Shown: positions 16,405 to 24,886 of the stretch, in pieces
How the letters are laid out: each line of letters starts with the position of its first letter
Position numbering within the stretch: position 1 is the stretch's first letter
Assembly: GCA_019359245.1 (NCBI GenBank)
Contig: JAHHHR010000062.1
Coordinates: 1 to 44,014, forward strand
DNA from: Nostoc desertorum CM1-VF14
GTDB taxonomy: Bacteria; Cyanobacteriota; Cyanobacteriia; Cyanobacteriales; Nostocaceae
Direction of reading: 5' to 3'
DNA: 44,014 nt
The notes under the pieces: generated by a model
What the model was told of the DNA's origin: nothing
The model's database searches: none
The model's input: only the letters and a program-made list of their open reading frames with translations
Made by a program: the position numbers and the translations under genes

Positions 16405-17451
16405 ATGTCCCAAAAAAATGAAACAACTATTCTTGTCTTATCCATCTTAATCACGGCCGGACTAATAGCTGGCGGTTTTTGGTGGTTTACAAGAAAGTCT
16501 GGTGTTGATCTAAATACAATTAATTCTGGTAACACCAAAATGCCCCAAGCCGCATCAAAACAACCTAGTAGCAATACTTTCACTTCAGTGCAGAATGTTC
16601 CTACAGGATTATTTAATTACGGAGGCAGTACATCTTGGGCACCGATTCGGCTGGTAGTTGATTCAGCAATTCAAGCGGCGCGACCAGAACTGCGGCTGCG
16701 CTATGTAGAACCCAGCAATGCATCTCCTGGTTCTGGTACTGGCATCCAATCACTGATAGACGGTCAACTAGTCTTTGCCCAGTCCTCCCGACCAGTTTTA
16801 GATACAGAGTTAAGTCGTGCCCAGCAGCGTGGGTTCAGTTTGAAACAAATTCCTGTAGCAATTGATGGTTTGGCAGTCGCAATTAACCCTAATCTTAATA
16901 TCCCAGGACTAACGGTAGACCAGTTAAAGTCAATTTACACAGGCAAAATTAATAATTGGAGCCAGGTGGGCGGCCCCAATATCCCGATTAAGCCATATTC
17001 TCGCAGCATTGCTGATGGCGGTACGGTGGAACTTTTTGTCCAAGATATCTTGGGTGGTCAACCTTTCAGTTCCAATGTGGAATTTATCTCCACAACCACC
17101 CAAGCCTTGCAAAAATTGGCTGGTAGTCCTGGTAGTATCTACTACGCTTCTGCCCCAGAGGTGATTCCTCAATGCTCAATCAAAGCCTTGCCGTTGGGGC
17201 GGACGCAAGGGCAATATATTGCTCCATACCAGGAACCATCTGTCCTCCCGTCCGAATGTCCTGGTAAACGAAACAAATTGAACATTGAGGCTTTCCAATC
17301 AGGAAAATATCCGATTACCCGCAATCTGTTTGTGGTGGTCAAACAGAATGGTCAGACTGAGCAGCAAGCAGGTGTCGCTTACGCCGACTTACTGCTGACC
17401 GAGCAGGGACAGGAACTTATTTCCCAGGCTGGGTTTGTCAAAATTCGCTGA
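16405..17451 (+). CDS. Membrane-anchored PstS-like substrate-binding protein
   Basis: The 348-residue product begins MSQKNETTILVLSILITAGL and continues to a GFWWF anchor, nearly the same as the preceding gene. The rest is a type 2 phosphate-binding-like fold: NYGGSTSWAPIRLVVDSAI, YVEPSNASPGSGTGIQSLID, FAQSSRP, VAIDGLAVAINPNL, LKSIYTGKINNWSQVGGPN, and a C-terminal LFVVVKQNGQ. PstS relatives bind phosphate, but the SGTG loop here precedes IQSLIDG and ligand identity is open. There are no pstC/A/B genes next to it. The ATG at 16405 was chosen over 16378 to align with the paralogous anchor. It is probably a sensor or scavenging protein at the cytoplasmic membrane. Confidence 0.85.
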   Translation: MSQKNETTILVLSILITAGLIAGGFWWFTRKSGVDLNTINSGNTKMPQAASKQPSSNTFTSVQNVPTGLFNYGGSTSWAPIRLVVDSAIQAARPELRLRYVEPSNASPGSGTGIQSLIDGQLVFAQSSRPVLDTELSRAQQRGFSLKQIPVAIDGLAVAINPNLNIPGLTVDQLKSIYTGKINNWSQVGGPNIPIKPYSRSIADGGTVELFVQDILGGQPFSSNVEFISTTTQALQKLAGSPGSIYYASAPEVIPQCSIKALPLGRTQGQYIAPYQEPSVLPSECPGKRNKLNIEAFQSGKYPITRNLFVVVKQNGQTEQQAGVAYADLLLTEQGQELISQAGFVKIR

Positions 17452-17530
17452 CTCTAGCGATCGTCTCCGGCGGGGCGTAGCCCATCGCGCTCAAGACAGA
17501 GTGGCAGAAATCGCCGCTCTGAACTGTGCT

Positions 17531-18250
17531 TTAACCAGCTCTATTAATCGACTCTGCTGGCAAGCAAATGAGATTATCGCCTTGAGTCAGGATTAAGCCA
17601 CGTTGACGCAGCTTACCCATCAAGCGGGTAACGGTGACACGGGTCGAACCAATCGCGCTCCCAATTTGGGCATGGGTGAGGGGAAAAGGCAGACAATAGC
17701 CGCGAATCACATCAGGATCTGTGTCGCTCATTGCTGGCTCTCCATATTCCTCAATTAACAATGTGAGAAATCCTAAGAGTCGGTCAATTGTGCGGCGTTG
17801 TCCCAAGGCACTCAGCCACAGTAGCTTACGCTGGTGCTGATACCTAAAGGCATCCATAACTTCACGACGGAAGTGAGGCCAGTTGTCTAAGTCGTGCCAG
17901 TACATCCACAACACCGCAGTTTGGTCAACATGGGCGTAAGACTGGAGTGTGAATGGTGACTGAGCAACAATTTCAAATGGCTGTCCCGCTCCCACAAAAC
18001 CCAAAAACGCTTCTTCTGGGGTTCTGTTAATTCGTCGAGACGTTAGCTGGCTAGCAGTCGCACTAACTTGGGCGGTTCCTACCATGCGGATCGCACCCCT
18101 TTGCACCAAATATAGCAAGCCAGGCCGGGCTGGAATGCGCTCATCTTTGCTAAAGGTACGGCAGCGATAGTGTTCTTGAGCCCAGTCAAGAATGCGTTGC
18201 CAAGTCAAAAAAGGCCGTGATGCCTCAGAAAAGGAGGATGGAGATTGCAT
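17531..18250 (-). CDS. Crp/Fnr-family transcriptional regulator
   Basis: The 239-residue product has a cyclic-nucleotide-type beta-barrel region (about residues 25-125: ERIPARPGLLYLVQRGAIRM), a dimerisation helix, and a C-terminal winged helix with THAQIGSAIGSTRVTVTRLM. The recognition helix IGSTRVTVTRL is nearly that of the nitrogen regulator NtcA, so it may bind a GTA-N8-TAC-like site. The barrel differs, and this is not NtcA itself. I start at ATG 18250 (MQSPSSFSEA); the longer frame to 18358 needs TTG. It converges with the PstS-like gene, with about 80 bases between them. Confidence 0.85.
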   Translation of the reverse strand: MQSPSSFSEASRPFLTWQRILDWAQEHYRCRTFSKDERIPARPGLLYLVQRGAIRMVGTAQVSATASQLTSRRINRTPEEAFLGFVGAGQPFEIVAQSPFTLQSYAHVDQTAVLWMYWHDLDNWPHFRREVMDAFRYQHQRKLLWLSALGQRRTIDRLLGFLTLLIEEYGEPAMSDTDPDVIRGYCLPFPLTHAQIGSAIGSTRVTVTRLMGKLRQRGLILTQGDNLICLPAESINRAG

Positions 18251-18566
18251 AGGTAACAAAGAGCGTTCGGCTGAAGACAAAGACGTGATCAAAAGGTGCA
18301 AGGAGTGTCTTTGTGTTGGCGAGGCAGGCTTAACGCCTAACAGCGTCAGCCAATCCAATCCAAAGAATAGAAAGCAAATTACTCTCTACTCTTTTGTTAT
18401 ACTTCCTACTGTACAATGATGGTAGTAAAGTTTACTTTCTATTTATCGATTATTCATCAAATTTTATCCTCTTCTCATTTTTCTTTATCTAAACTAAATT
18501 TATATCGCAAGATAGATGGCAGCAAATAAACAAACATATTTTACATGATTATTTCAATAAAATTAC

Positions 18567-19505
18567 GTGCATCATAAATTACTAGTTAGCAAATATACGT
18601 CAGTTAAACAGCTAATATATAGTTACTTCTTAAAAACGCTAAGTATTAATACTTATAAAGAAAAAAATATATGCATAAAAGATGAAATAAATCATCTATA
18701 TAAAGATAGAAATGAAAGTAGCGTTTTATATATCTCAAGTGTGGTTCTGCGACTGTCAAAATCTCAGAATCGAAAAACTATGGAGCTTGCCAATGCGATC
18801 GCCTCTGATTTATTGAAGATTTGTGACGACGTTTTTAGCGTCCAGATTGTTCCTCCTGGGTGGATACATTTTGAATTGACTGACTCGACGTTAGCAACTT
18901 GGTTACAAAGTCTTGTAAAAGGGAGTGGGGAGTGGGGAGTGGGGAATGGGAAGAGGACTTGCCCCCAATTCTCACAAGTCCCCTTGTCCCCTTGTCCCCT
19001 TGTCCCCCTGCTCCCTGCACCCCGCCCCTCTTATCCATGCCCAATGCCCAATTCATTGTTCGCTGTTCAGTACGCCCATGCACGTTGCTGTTCGCTAGTG
19101 CTGCTGGCTCACCGAGAGGGATTGATTAAACTTAGAGAACCAGTTCCAAATACTAGTCCAGCTTTTTGGGATGTTATCTCCCCTAATCCCTTACCTTGGC
19201 TCAATGGTGACGGAAGACTACGGCTAAATCACCCAAATGAGCGTCGTCTAATTGCCGAGTTAGTACAAGTGGTAGACAACATAGAGTGCGCTGATATTAA
19301 GGGTTCTGTGAAATGGGAAAAAGTAGCGCTGAGTTTGAGCCAAGCTTTTGAAAATTTCTGGTCTAATTGCCGGATTTGGGGTGAAGTGAAAATTACCTCA
19401 CCAGAACTAACCCAAGCCAGACTTGGATTACTTATGGCTACTCAATCAGTATTAAGGTTTGTCCTAGAGGAAAGCTTGGGTATTATTGCGCCCTTGGAGT
19501 TATAA
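18567..19505 (+). CDS. ArgRS-like protein lacking the catalytic domain (DALR domain protein)
   Basis: The N-terminal part (about residues 50-117: YISSVVLRLSKSQNRKTMEL, then VPPGWIHFELTD) resembles the Add-1 tRNA-recognition domain of arginyl-tRNA synthetase. The C-terminal part (YAHARCCSLVLLAHREGLI to the end) resembles its DALR anticodon-binding domain. The Rossmann catalytic core with HIGH and KMSK motifs is absent. Between the halves, residues 119 to about 165 are Gly/Pro-rich and encoded by an in-frame DNA repeat, so they were probably inserted later. The start is GTG at 18567, and the first 45 residues are AT-rich and Lys/Tyr-rich. Function is unknown; tRNA-Arg binding is a fair inference. 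Confidence 0.8.
   Translation: MHHKLLVSKYTSVKQLIYSYFLKTLSINTYKEKNICIKDEINHLYKDRNESSVLYISSVVLRLSKSQNRKTMELANAIASDLLKICDDVFSVQIVPPGWIHFELTDSTLATWLQSLVKGSGEWGVGNGKRTCPQFSQVPLSPCPLVPLLPAPRPSYPCPMPNSLFAVQYAHARCCSLVLLAHREGLIKLREPVPNTSPAFWDVISPNPLPWLNGDGRLRLNHPNERRLIAELVQVVDNIECADIKGSVKWEKVALSLSQAFENFWSNCRIWGEVKITSPELTQARLGLLMATQSVLRFVLEESLGIIAPLEL
18921..19050. repeat. G-rich/C-rich repeat inserted in frame in the ArgRS-like gene
   Basis: GGGAGTG is repeated in tandem from 18921. An opposing C-rich arm follows with GTCCCCTT repeated in tandem (18978-19005) and then CTCCCTG. The composition and layout match the intergenic palindromic repeats at 30041-30180 and 35526-35582, but here the reading frame stays open. 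Confidence 0.8.
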
Positions 19506-19552
19506 ATCGCTAATGTCATTTAGGTATAAAATAAAAAATTTTATAATAGCTA

Positions 19553-19581
19553 TTGACTCAATGCATCACCTCAGCTACATT
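19553..19581 (+). promoter_or_regulatory. Putative sigma70-type promoter for a small RNA
   Basis: TTGACT (19553-19558) and TACATT (19576-19581) are separated by exactly 17 bases. Transcription would start near 19588, between two genes that converge here. There is no ORF downstream on this strand. Confidence 0.4.
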
Positions 19582-19587
19582 ATCAGG

Positions 19588-19660
19588 TGTGTGAGGAGCG
19601 AACCAGCTAGGGCACCGAGACGAAACACGGCCAGTCGTCGGTGTCCTTTCTGATCTATAC
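19588..19660 (+). ncRNA. Candidate small RNA with Yfr1-complementary 5' end
   Basis: Downstream of the promoter the transcript would begin GTGTGTGAGGAGCG. A stable hairpin follows: GGGCACC (19610-19616) pairs with GGTGTCC (about 19639-19645), and inside it GACGA pairs with TCGTC. The 5' segment GUGUGAGGAG is the exact complement of the conserved CUCCUCACAC core of cyanobacterial sRNA Yfr1. A clear U-tract is missing after the hairpin, so the 3' end is uncertain. It could be a free sRNA, an antisense RNA to the HAD gene, or a 3' UTR structure. Confidence 0.35.
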
Positions 19661-19686
19661 GGGTTAGGTTTGAAAAAGTACCCTCA

Positions 19687-20556
19687 TTACAGTAAAAACT
19701 TTTCAATTGCTACTGCTGCTCCATCTTCCTCTACGCTAGGAGCTACCCACTGCGCGATCGCTTGCACTCCTGCTGGTGCATTGCCCATAGCTACACCGAG
19801 GCCAACAGACTCCAGCATTTCGAGATCATTGAAGTTATCACCAATCGCCATAACGTTGGCTATCTCTAATCCCAGCAATTCTTCGGCTAGGTAACGCACA
19901 GCAGTTCCTTTATTCACAGAGGCGTTAGTTGCTTCAAAGAAAGTAGCAACAGATGTTGTGAGATAAAGTTCAGCAGGTGTGTATTGGCGGCGCAAATTCC
20001 CCAATAGCTTGTCGATCACATCAATGTCATCAGACAAAGCGAGAATTTTTGTCGGTTCATTGGTTAAGGTTTGGCGCAAATCACCCACAGAAATCGGGAT
20101 AATCCCAGAACGTTCTGCATAAATTTGGGTTTCTCTGGTTAACTCACGGACGTATAGCTGATCATTGATGTAGAAGTGGATAGATAGGAGCGATCGCAAC
20201 TCAGGTCGTTCAAAATAGTCTATTAGCTGGGAGGCAATTTCCCTAGAAATAGCCCAATGGCGATGAATTTTTTCGGTAATTGGGTCTTGAATCCAGGCTC
20301 CCTGATAAGCCATTAATGGTAGGGTAGAGCCAATTTCTTGGTGAAAGCGCAAGGCTGAACGATACATTCGGCCTGTAGCGATCGCCACTTGAATTCCTTT
20401 TGCTTGCGCTGCTATAATAGCTTGCTTTACACCTGCGCTGATGGTGTTAGAGTGTCCTGCGATCGTGCCATCTATATCCAAAACTAGTAGTTTAATGTCT
20501 TTTGCAGCAGCCTGATTATCATTAGATGCCAAATGTGTGGCAGATGCTTTCGGCAT
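19687..20556 (-). CDS. Cof-type HAD-IIB phosphatase
   Basis: The 289-residue protein has HAD motif I DIDGT (residues 27-31, with nucleophile Asp27 and Asp29), motif II in the segment AIATGRM, and motif IV GDNFNDLEML near residue 243. A large C2-type cap lies between, as in Cof/YbiV-like sugar-phosphate and FMN phosphatases. The substrate cannot be told from sequence. The start is an ATG at 20556. A small hairpin (AGGCTC at 20593-20598, GAGCCT at 20602-20607) lies upstream in the divergent gap with polA. Confidence 0.9.
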   Translation of the reverse strand: MPKASATHLASNDNQAAAKDIKLLVLDIDGTIAGHSNTISAGVKQAIIAAQAKGIQVAIATGRMYRSALRFHQEIGSTLPLMAYQGAWIQDPITEKIHRHWAISREIASQLIDYFERPELRSLLSIHFYINDQLYVRELTRETQIYAERSGIIPISVGDLRQTLTNEPTKILALSDDIDVIDKLLGNLRRQYTPAELYLTTSVATFFEATNASVNKGTAVRYLAEELLGLEIANVMAIGDNFNDLEMLESVGLGVAMGNAPAGVQAIAQWVAPSVEEDGAAVAIEKFLL

Positions 20557-20749
20557 AATTTCCTAGATTATAAGTTCCAGTAAGAGGTTAACAGGCTCTA
20601 GGAGCCTCTGGTAAGTAGTGGAAAAAATTGGACGTTTTTTATTTAGAAGTCTCTTTGTACGCAAAACTACGCTATTGTTGCCAAAACAAAGCTGAACTAG
20701 CATCTAAAATTGCTAACTATGTGACAAAGCTTCTGGCTAAAATAGGGCT

Positions 20750-23689
20750 ATGTCTGAAATCACTTCTGCAACCGCAACACGCCCCACGTTCATCCTCGTA
20801 GATGGACACTCCCTGGCTTATCGTTCATACTTTGCTTTCGCCAAAGGGCGAGATGGAGGGCTGCGTACAAAAACGGGCATTCCTACCAGTATATGTTTTG
20901 GTTTTGTGAAGTGCCTGCTGGAGGTAATGGCAACGCAACAGCCCCAAGCAATGGCGATCGCTTTTGATTTGGGTGAGGCCACTTTTCGCCACGAAGCTGA
21001 CGAGACTTATAAAGCCGATCGCAAAGAAACGCCAGAAGACTTCATTCCCGATTTAGCAAACCTGCATGATTTGCTCAATGGTTTCAATCTGCCAATTTTC
21101 ACTGCCCCTGGTTACGAGGCAGATGATGTTTTAGGAACCTTATCACAACGAGTCACTGCTGCTGGGTATAAGGTGAAGATTCTCACTGGCGATCGCGATT
21201 TATTTCAACTGATCGACTCTGAGAAAGAAATCACTGTTCTGAATTTTAGTCCAGATGCCCTAAAGCGCTCCACAAATAGCATCACGGAATTTGAAGCAGA
21301 ACAAGTCAAAGAAAAAATGGGCGTTTTACCTTCACAAATTGTTGATTTCAAAGCTCTTTGTGGTGATAAATCAGATAATATTCCTGGTGTCAAGGGAATT
21401 GGAGAAAAGACAGCAGTGCAGCTGCTGAATACCTATGGTTCCCTTGAGAATATTTATGCTGCGTTAGATGAAATTAAAGGCGCAACTCAGAAAAAACTAT
21501 CAACGGGAAAAGAAGACGCTGATAAGTCTCGCTATTTAGCAACTATAATTCTGGATGTTCCTTTAGAAATTAATTTAGAAGATTGTAAATTAAAAGGCTT
21601 TGATACAAACGTCCTGACACCAATTTTAGAAAAGTTAGAATTCAAGTCTTTTTTAGGCAAAATCAACGATCTTCAGCAACGTTTTGGTGGTAAAGTCAAA
21701 GAAATCCAAGAAACTAAAGCAGACACAATTAATTCCAATACTAATTTAGAGTTCGGTGCTGATGAAGATAATGATTTGTGGTTTTTCAGTGCTAGTGATA
21801 CAGCAGCAGTTCCACAACAATCTACTTCCCCAATTACACCACGCATTATAAATACTGAAGCCAAATTAGCTGAGTTAGTGAAACTTTTGCAAAAATTCAC
21901 CAACCCAGAAACTCCCGTTGCTTGGGACACTGAAACTACCGCTTTAGAACCAAGAGATGCTGAGTTAGTAGGAATTGGTTGCTGTTGGGGAATGGAACCA
22001 GATGAGGTGGCCTATATTCCTTTGGGACATAAAACTGGGGAAAATTTGGATAAAGATTTGGCGCTAGAAACATTACGCCCAATTCTTGAAAGTGCTGATT
22101 ATCCTAAAGCTTTACAAAATGCCAAATTTGACCGCTTAGTTTTAAAGTGTCAAGGAATTAATTTGGCAGGAGTAGTGTTTGATCCCATGCTGGCAAGTTA
22201 CATTCTAAATCCCGATTCAAGTCATAATTTGATGGATTTAGCGCAGCGATATTTGGGATTGATCGCAAAAAGTTATTTGGATTTAGTTCCTAAAGGCAAA
22301 ACCATCGCTGATATAGACATTCCTGCTGTGGCCGATTACTGCGGTATGGATGCTTATTCTACTTTTGGCTTAGTGCCGAAATTGTCTGAAGAACTGGATA
22401 AACTGCCAACTCTATCTAAGCTATTAGTGGAAGTGGAACAGCCATTAGAAGCAGTCTTAGCCCAAATGGAATACACTGGCGTTCGCATTAATTCAACTTA
22501 TTTACAAGAACTTTCACAGCATTTAGAGACAGAATTAGCCAGGTTAAAAGAGAAAGCAACTGTAATAGCTGGGGAAGATTTTAACTTGGGTTCTCCTAAG
22601 CAATTGAGCCAAATCTTATTTGAAAAGTTGGGCTTAAGCACTAAACACTCTCGTAGAATTCAAACCGGCTTTTCTACAGATGCAGCAACACTAGAAAAGC
22701 TCCAAGAAGATGATAAAACTGGATTTGTTGAAGCGATCATTGAGTATCGTACTCTATCTAAATTAAAGTCTACTTATGTTGATGCATTGCCTGCATTGGT
22801 GCGCCCAGATACCCAGCGGGTGCATACTGATTTTAACCAAGCAGCAACATCAACTGGTAGGTTATCTTCTTCTAATCCTAATTTGCAAAATATCCCCATT
22901 CGTACAGCTTTTAGTCGCCAAATTCGGAAGGCGTTTTTGCCAGAATCTGGTTGGTTAATGGTGGCTGCTGATTACTCACAAATTGAATTGCGGATTTTAG
23001 CTCATTTGAGTCAAGAGCCGATATTAGTGCAAGCATATCAGCAAAATGAAGATGTTCATACCGTTACGGCACGGTTAGTGTTTGAAAAAGAAAATATAAC
23101 CTCAGAAGAACGAGGGATAGCAAAAACTATCAATTTTGGTGTGATTTATGGAATGGGTTCTCTAAGGTTTTCGCGCTCAACTGGGATAGATAAAACTATT
23201 GCCAACGAGTTCATTAAGCGGTTTAATGAACGATATCCGAAAGTATTTGCATATTTGGAGCGAGTCAAAAAAGAAGCGATCGCTCTTGGTTATGTAGAAA
23301 CTATTTTTGGTCGCCGTCGTTATTTTGACTTTACTAATAACAGTTTACGCAGATTAAAAGGCAGTAACCCAGAAGATATTGAACTGAGTAAATTGAAGAA
23401 TTTGGGACCTTATGATGCGGGTTTATTACGCTCTGCTGCTAATGCACCAATTCAAGGTTCCAATGCTGATATTATCAAAATTGCAATGGTAAGACTGCAT
23501 GAGGTTCTGAAGAATTATCAGGCGCGTTTATTGTTGCAAGTTCACGATGAATTAGTGTTTGAAATCCCCCCTCAGGAGTGGGAAGAATTACAACCACAAA
23601 TTAAATCTTTGATGGAAAATGCAGTCCAGTTGAGTGTGCCGTTGCTGGTGGAGGCGCGTGTTGGTGAAAATTGGATGGAGACGAAGTAA
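20750..23689 (+). CDS. polA: DNA polymerase I
   Basis: The 979-residue enzyme carries three domains. The 5' nuclease (1 to about 300) has LVDGHSLAYRSYFAF and the GVKGIGEKTA helix-hairpin-helix. The 3'-5' exonuclease (about 370-565) appears intact, with exo I DTETT, exo II NAKFD and exo III YCGMD. The polymerase has motif A DYSQIELR (near 741), the O-helix RGIAKTINFGVIYGMG and motif C VHDE (near 932). Proofreading is therefore likely retained. An extra linker of about 60 residues lies between the first two domains. It functions in Okazaki fragment processing and repair. The ATG start overlaps no neighbour. Confidence 0.97.
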   Translation: MSEITSATATRPTFILVDGHSLAYRSYFAFAKGRDGGLRTKTGIPTSICFGFVKCLLEVMATQQPQAMAIAFDLGEATFRHEADETYKADRKETPEDFIPDLANLHDLLNGFNLPIFTAPGYEADDVLGTLSQRVTAAGYKVKILTGDRDLFQLIDSEKEITVLNFSPDALKRSTNSITEFEAEQVKEKMGVLPSQIVDFKALCGDKSDNIPGVKGIGEKTAVQLLNTYGSLENIYAALDEIKGATQKKLSTGKEDADKSRYLATIILDVPLEINLEDCKLKGFDTNVLTPILEKLEFKSFLGKINDLQQRFGGKVKEIQETKADTINSNTNLEFGADEDNDLWFFSASDTAAVPQQSTSPITPRIINTEAKLAELVKLLQKFTNPETPVAWDTETTALEPRDAELVGIGCCWGMEPDEVAYIPLGHKTGENLDKDLALETLRPILESADYPKALQNAKFDRLVLKCQGINLAGVVFDPMLASYILNPDSSHNLMDLAQRYLGLIAKSYLDLVPKGKTIADIDIPAVADYCGMDAYSTFGLVPKLSEELDKLPTLSKLLVEVEQPLEAVLAQMEYTGVRINSTYLQELSQHLETELARLKEKATVIAGEDFNLGSPKQLSQILFEKLGLSTKHSRRIQTGFSTDAATLEKLQEDDKTGFVEAIIEYRTLSKLKSTYVDALPALVRPDTQRVHTDFNQAATSTGRLSSSNPNLQNIPIRTAFSRQIRKAFLPESGWLMVAADYSQIELRILAHLSQEPILVQAYQQNEDVHTVTARLVFEKENITSEERGIAKTINFGVIYGMGSLRFSRSTGIDKTIANEFIKRFNERYPKVFAYLERVKKEAIALGYVETIFGRRRYFDFTNNSLRRLKGSNPEDIELSKLKNLGPYDAGLLRSAANAPIQGSNADIIKIAMVRLHEVLKNYQARLLLQVHDELVFEIPPQEWEELQPQIKSLMENAVQLSVPLLVEARVGENWMETK

Positions 23690-23825
23690 GTTGAACTATG
23701 ACAAGGCTTTTAGCTAGAAAAGTATCAATCAGTTTATTTGAAAATTTTGATTTATATAAAGTTGACAATATAATCAAGAGCCAAAAGTATTGACTCTTGA
23801 TAATAGAGTAAGCAATTGTTAAGAA

Positions 23826-24224
23826 TTAACCACCACGCTTTAGCGCTGCTTCTACCTGCTGTAACTCCTTCTCTAAACGATTTTTGAGTTTTTCGGGTAC
23901 AGAACGATTTGGGTAAGAACTGTAGTGTCCAGCTAGGGAGTTGAGGGCTGTTCGCATGGTTGTAAAAGAGCCAAGACCAGAAACAGAGTTAACTCGCTGA
24001 TAGCGAGCTGAAAAGTCATTAATTTTTTGACGCGCTTCTGCTTGAACTGCTGCTTTGTCTGGTGAATCTTGTGATACATCCAGAGCTTGTCTCATAATAT
24101 TGACCACAGCTAAAGTATCTTGGCGATAATCCCCAGTCAAACTATCAGGACTGCCAGAACAGCCCATTAAGCCGATAGATACAACCAAAACTAGCGCAAG
24201 CAAACGCGACCAATAGCGCTTCAT
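23826..24224 (-). CDS. psb27: Photosystem II assembly lipoprotein Psb27
   Basis: Psb27 is a lumenal lipoprotein bound to CP43 in PSII assembly and repair intermediates, before the Mn cluster forms. The 132-residue precursor has a signal peptide with lipobox LMGC (Cys22), then SGSPDSLTGDYRQDTLAVVN and a four-helix mature domain with FSARYQRV, FTTMRTALNSLAGHY and LEKELQQVEAALKRGG. The ATG at 24224 (MKRYWSRLL) is chosen; two ATGs lie slightly upstream. It is a single gene convergent with polA. Confidence 0.93.
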   Translation of the reverse strand: MKRYWSRLLALVLVVSIGLMGCSGSPDSLTGDYRQDTLAVVNIMRQALDVSQDSPDKAAVQAEARQKINDFSARYQRVNSVSGLGSFTTMRTALNSLAGHYSSYPNRSVPEKLKNRLEKELQQVEAALKRGG

Positions 24225-24403
24225 ATGCATTAAGTAAAAGAATACGTAAATCAACGTCCATCCTATCTTGGATTGGTAACCTGGGGATCAATTTATTGCT
24301 GAGTCAGGACTACTTAGATACTCGTTACCATAGAAAAAGGTCAGAAATTATGCGGCAATCGCTCTGATTAAAAATTCCGGTATAAAATGCAGGTGAGTAA
24401 AAT

Positions 24404-24844
24404 ATGTTTAAAATCAAGCATTCACAACTTAATTGGCTTTTAGCAGGAATGACTTTAGCAGTTATGGGTGTAAGCATTGCTCCAACTTCTGCCCAGAGTG
24501 TCATAATAATTGATGGCGCTTATGGAGGCAGGCGTAGCTGTGGAGCAGCTTGTCGTCAAACATCGCCTGCTGTTGGTTCCTTTATTTATGGTAGTCCGAT
24601 TCCCACACCCATGCCTGTAGACCCAGCAACGGGACTGATGCCACAACGCAATAATTACAATTACCCTGATTATTCCTATCCGCAGTTAAGGCAAAACGTC
24701 AGAAATTCTACGCTAATTAATCCAACTTTGATTAATCCGGCAATTCGAGACTCAACCATAGTTAATCCGGTGATTATAGATAATTCATGGCATCGTAGAC
24801 CATTTAACCGTGGGCGATCGCGTGTTTTCATCTATCCTCGGTAG
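24404..24844 (+). CDS. Secreted protein with Ile-Asn/Pro repeats, unknown
   Basis: The first 30 residues form a signal peptide ending TSA, with probable cleavage before QSVIIIDGAY. The mature part holds a Cys pair (CGAAC), a Pro/Tyr/Asn-rich middle (NNYNYPDYSYPQ) and short degenerate repeats such as STLINPTLINPAI, then STIVNPVI. The tail is basic (RRPFNRGRSRVFIYPR). The repeats suggest a small beta-type or surface-binding structure. I do not recognise a family. The start ATG lies in AAAATATG. Confidence 0.75.
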   Translation: MFKIKHSQLNWLLAGMTLAVMGVSIAPTSAQSVIIIDGAYGGRRSCGAACRQTSPAVGSFIYGSPIPTPMPVDPATGLMPQRNNYNYPDYSYPQLRQNVRNSTLINPTLINPAIRDSTIVNPVIIDNSWHRRPFNRGRSRVFIYPR

Positions 24845-24886
24845 AGCAAAGAATAGGGAGTAAAGGAGGAAAACTCCTAACTCCTA

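Noticed and set aside
19560..19610. Yfr1 itself on the minus strand
   Set aside because: The CTCCTCACAC core is present on that strand, but the short 5' stem-loop and the 3' terminator with U-tract typical of Yfr1 are absent. The plus-strand promoter fits better.
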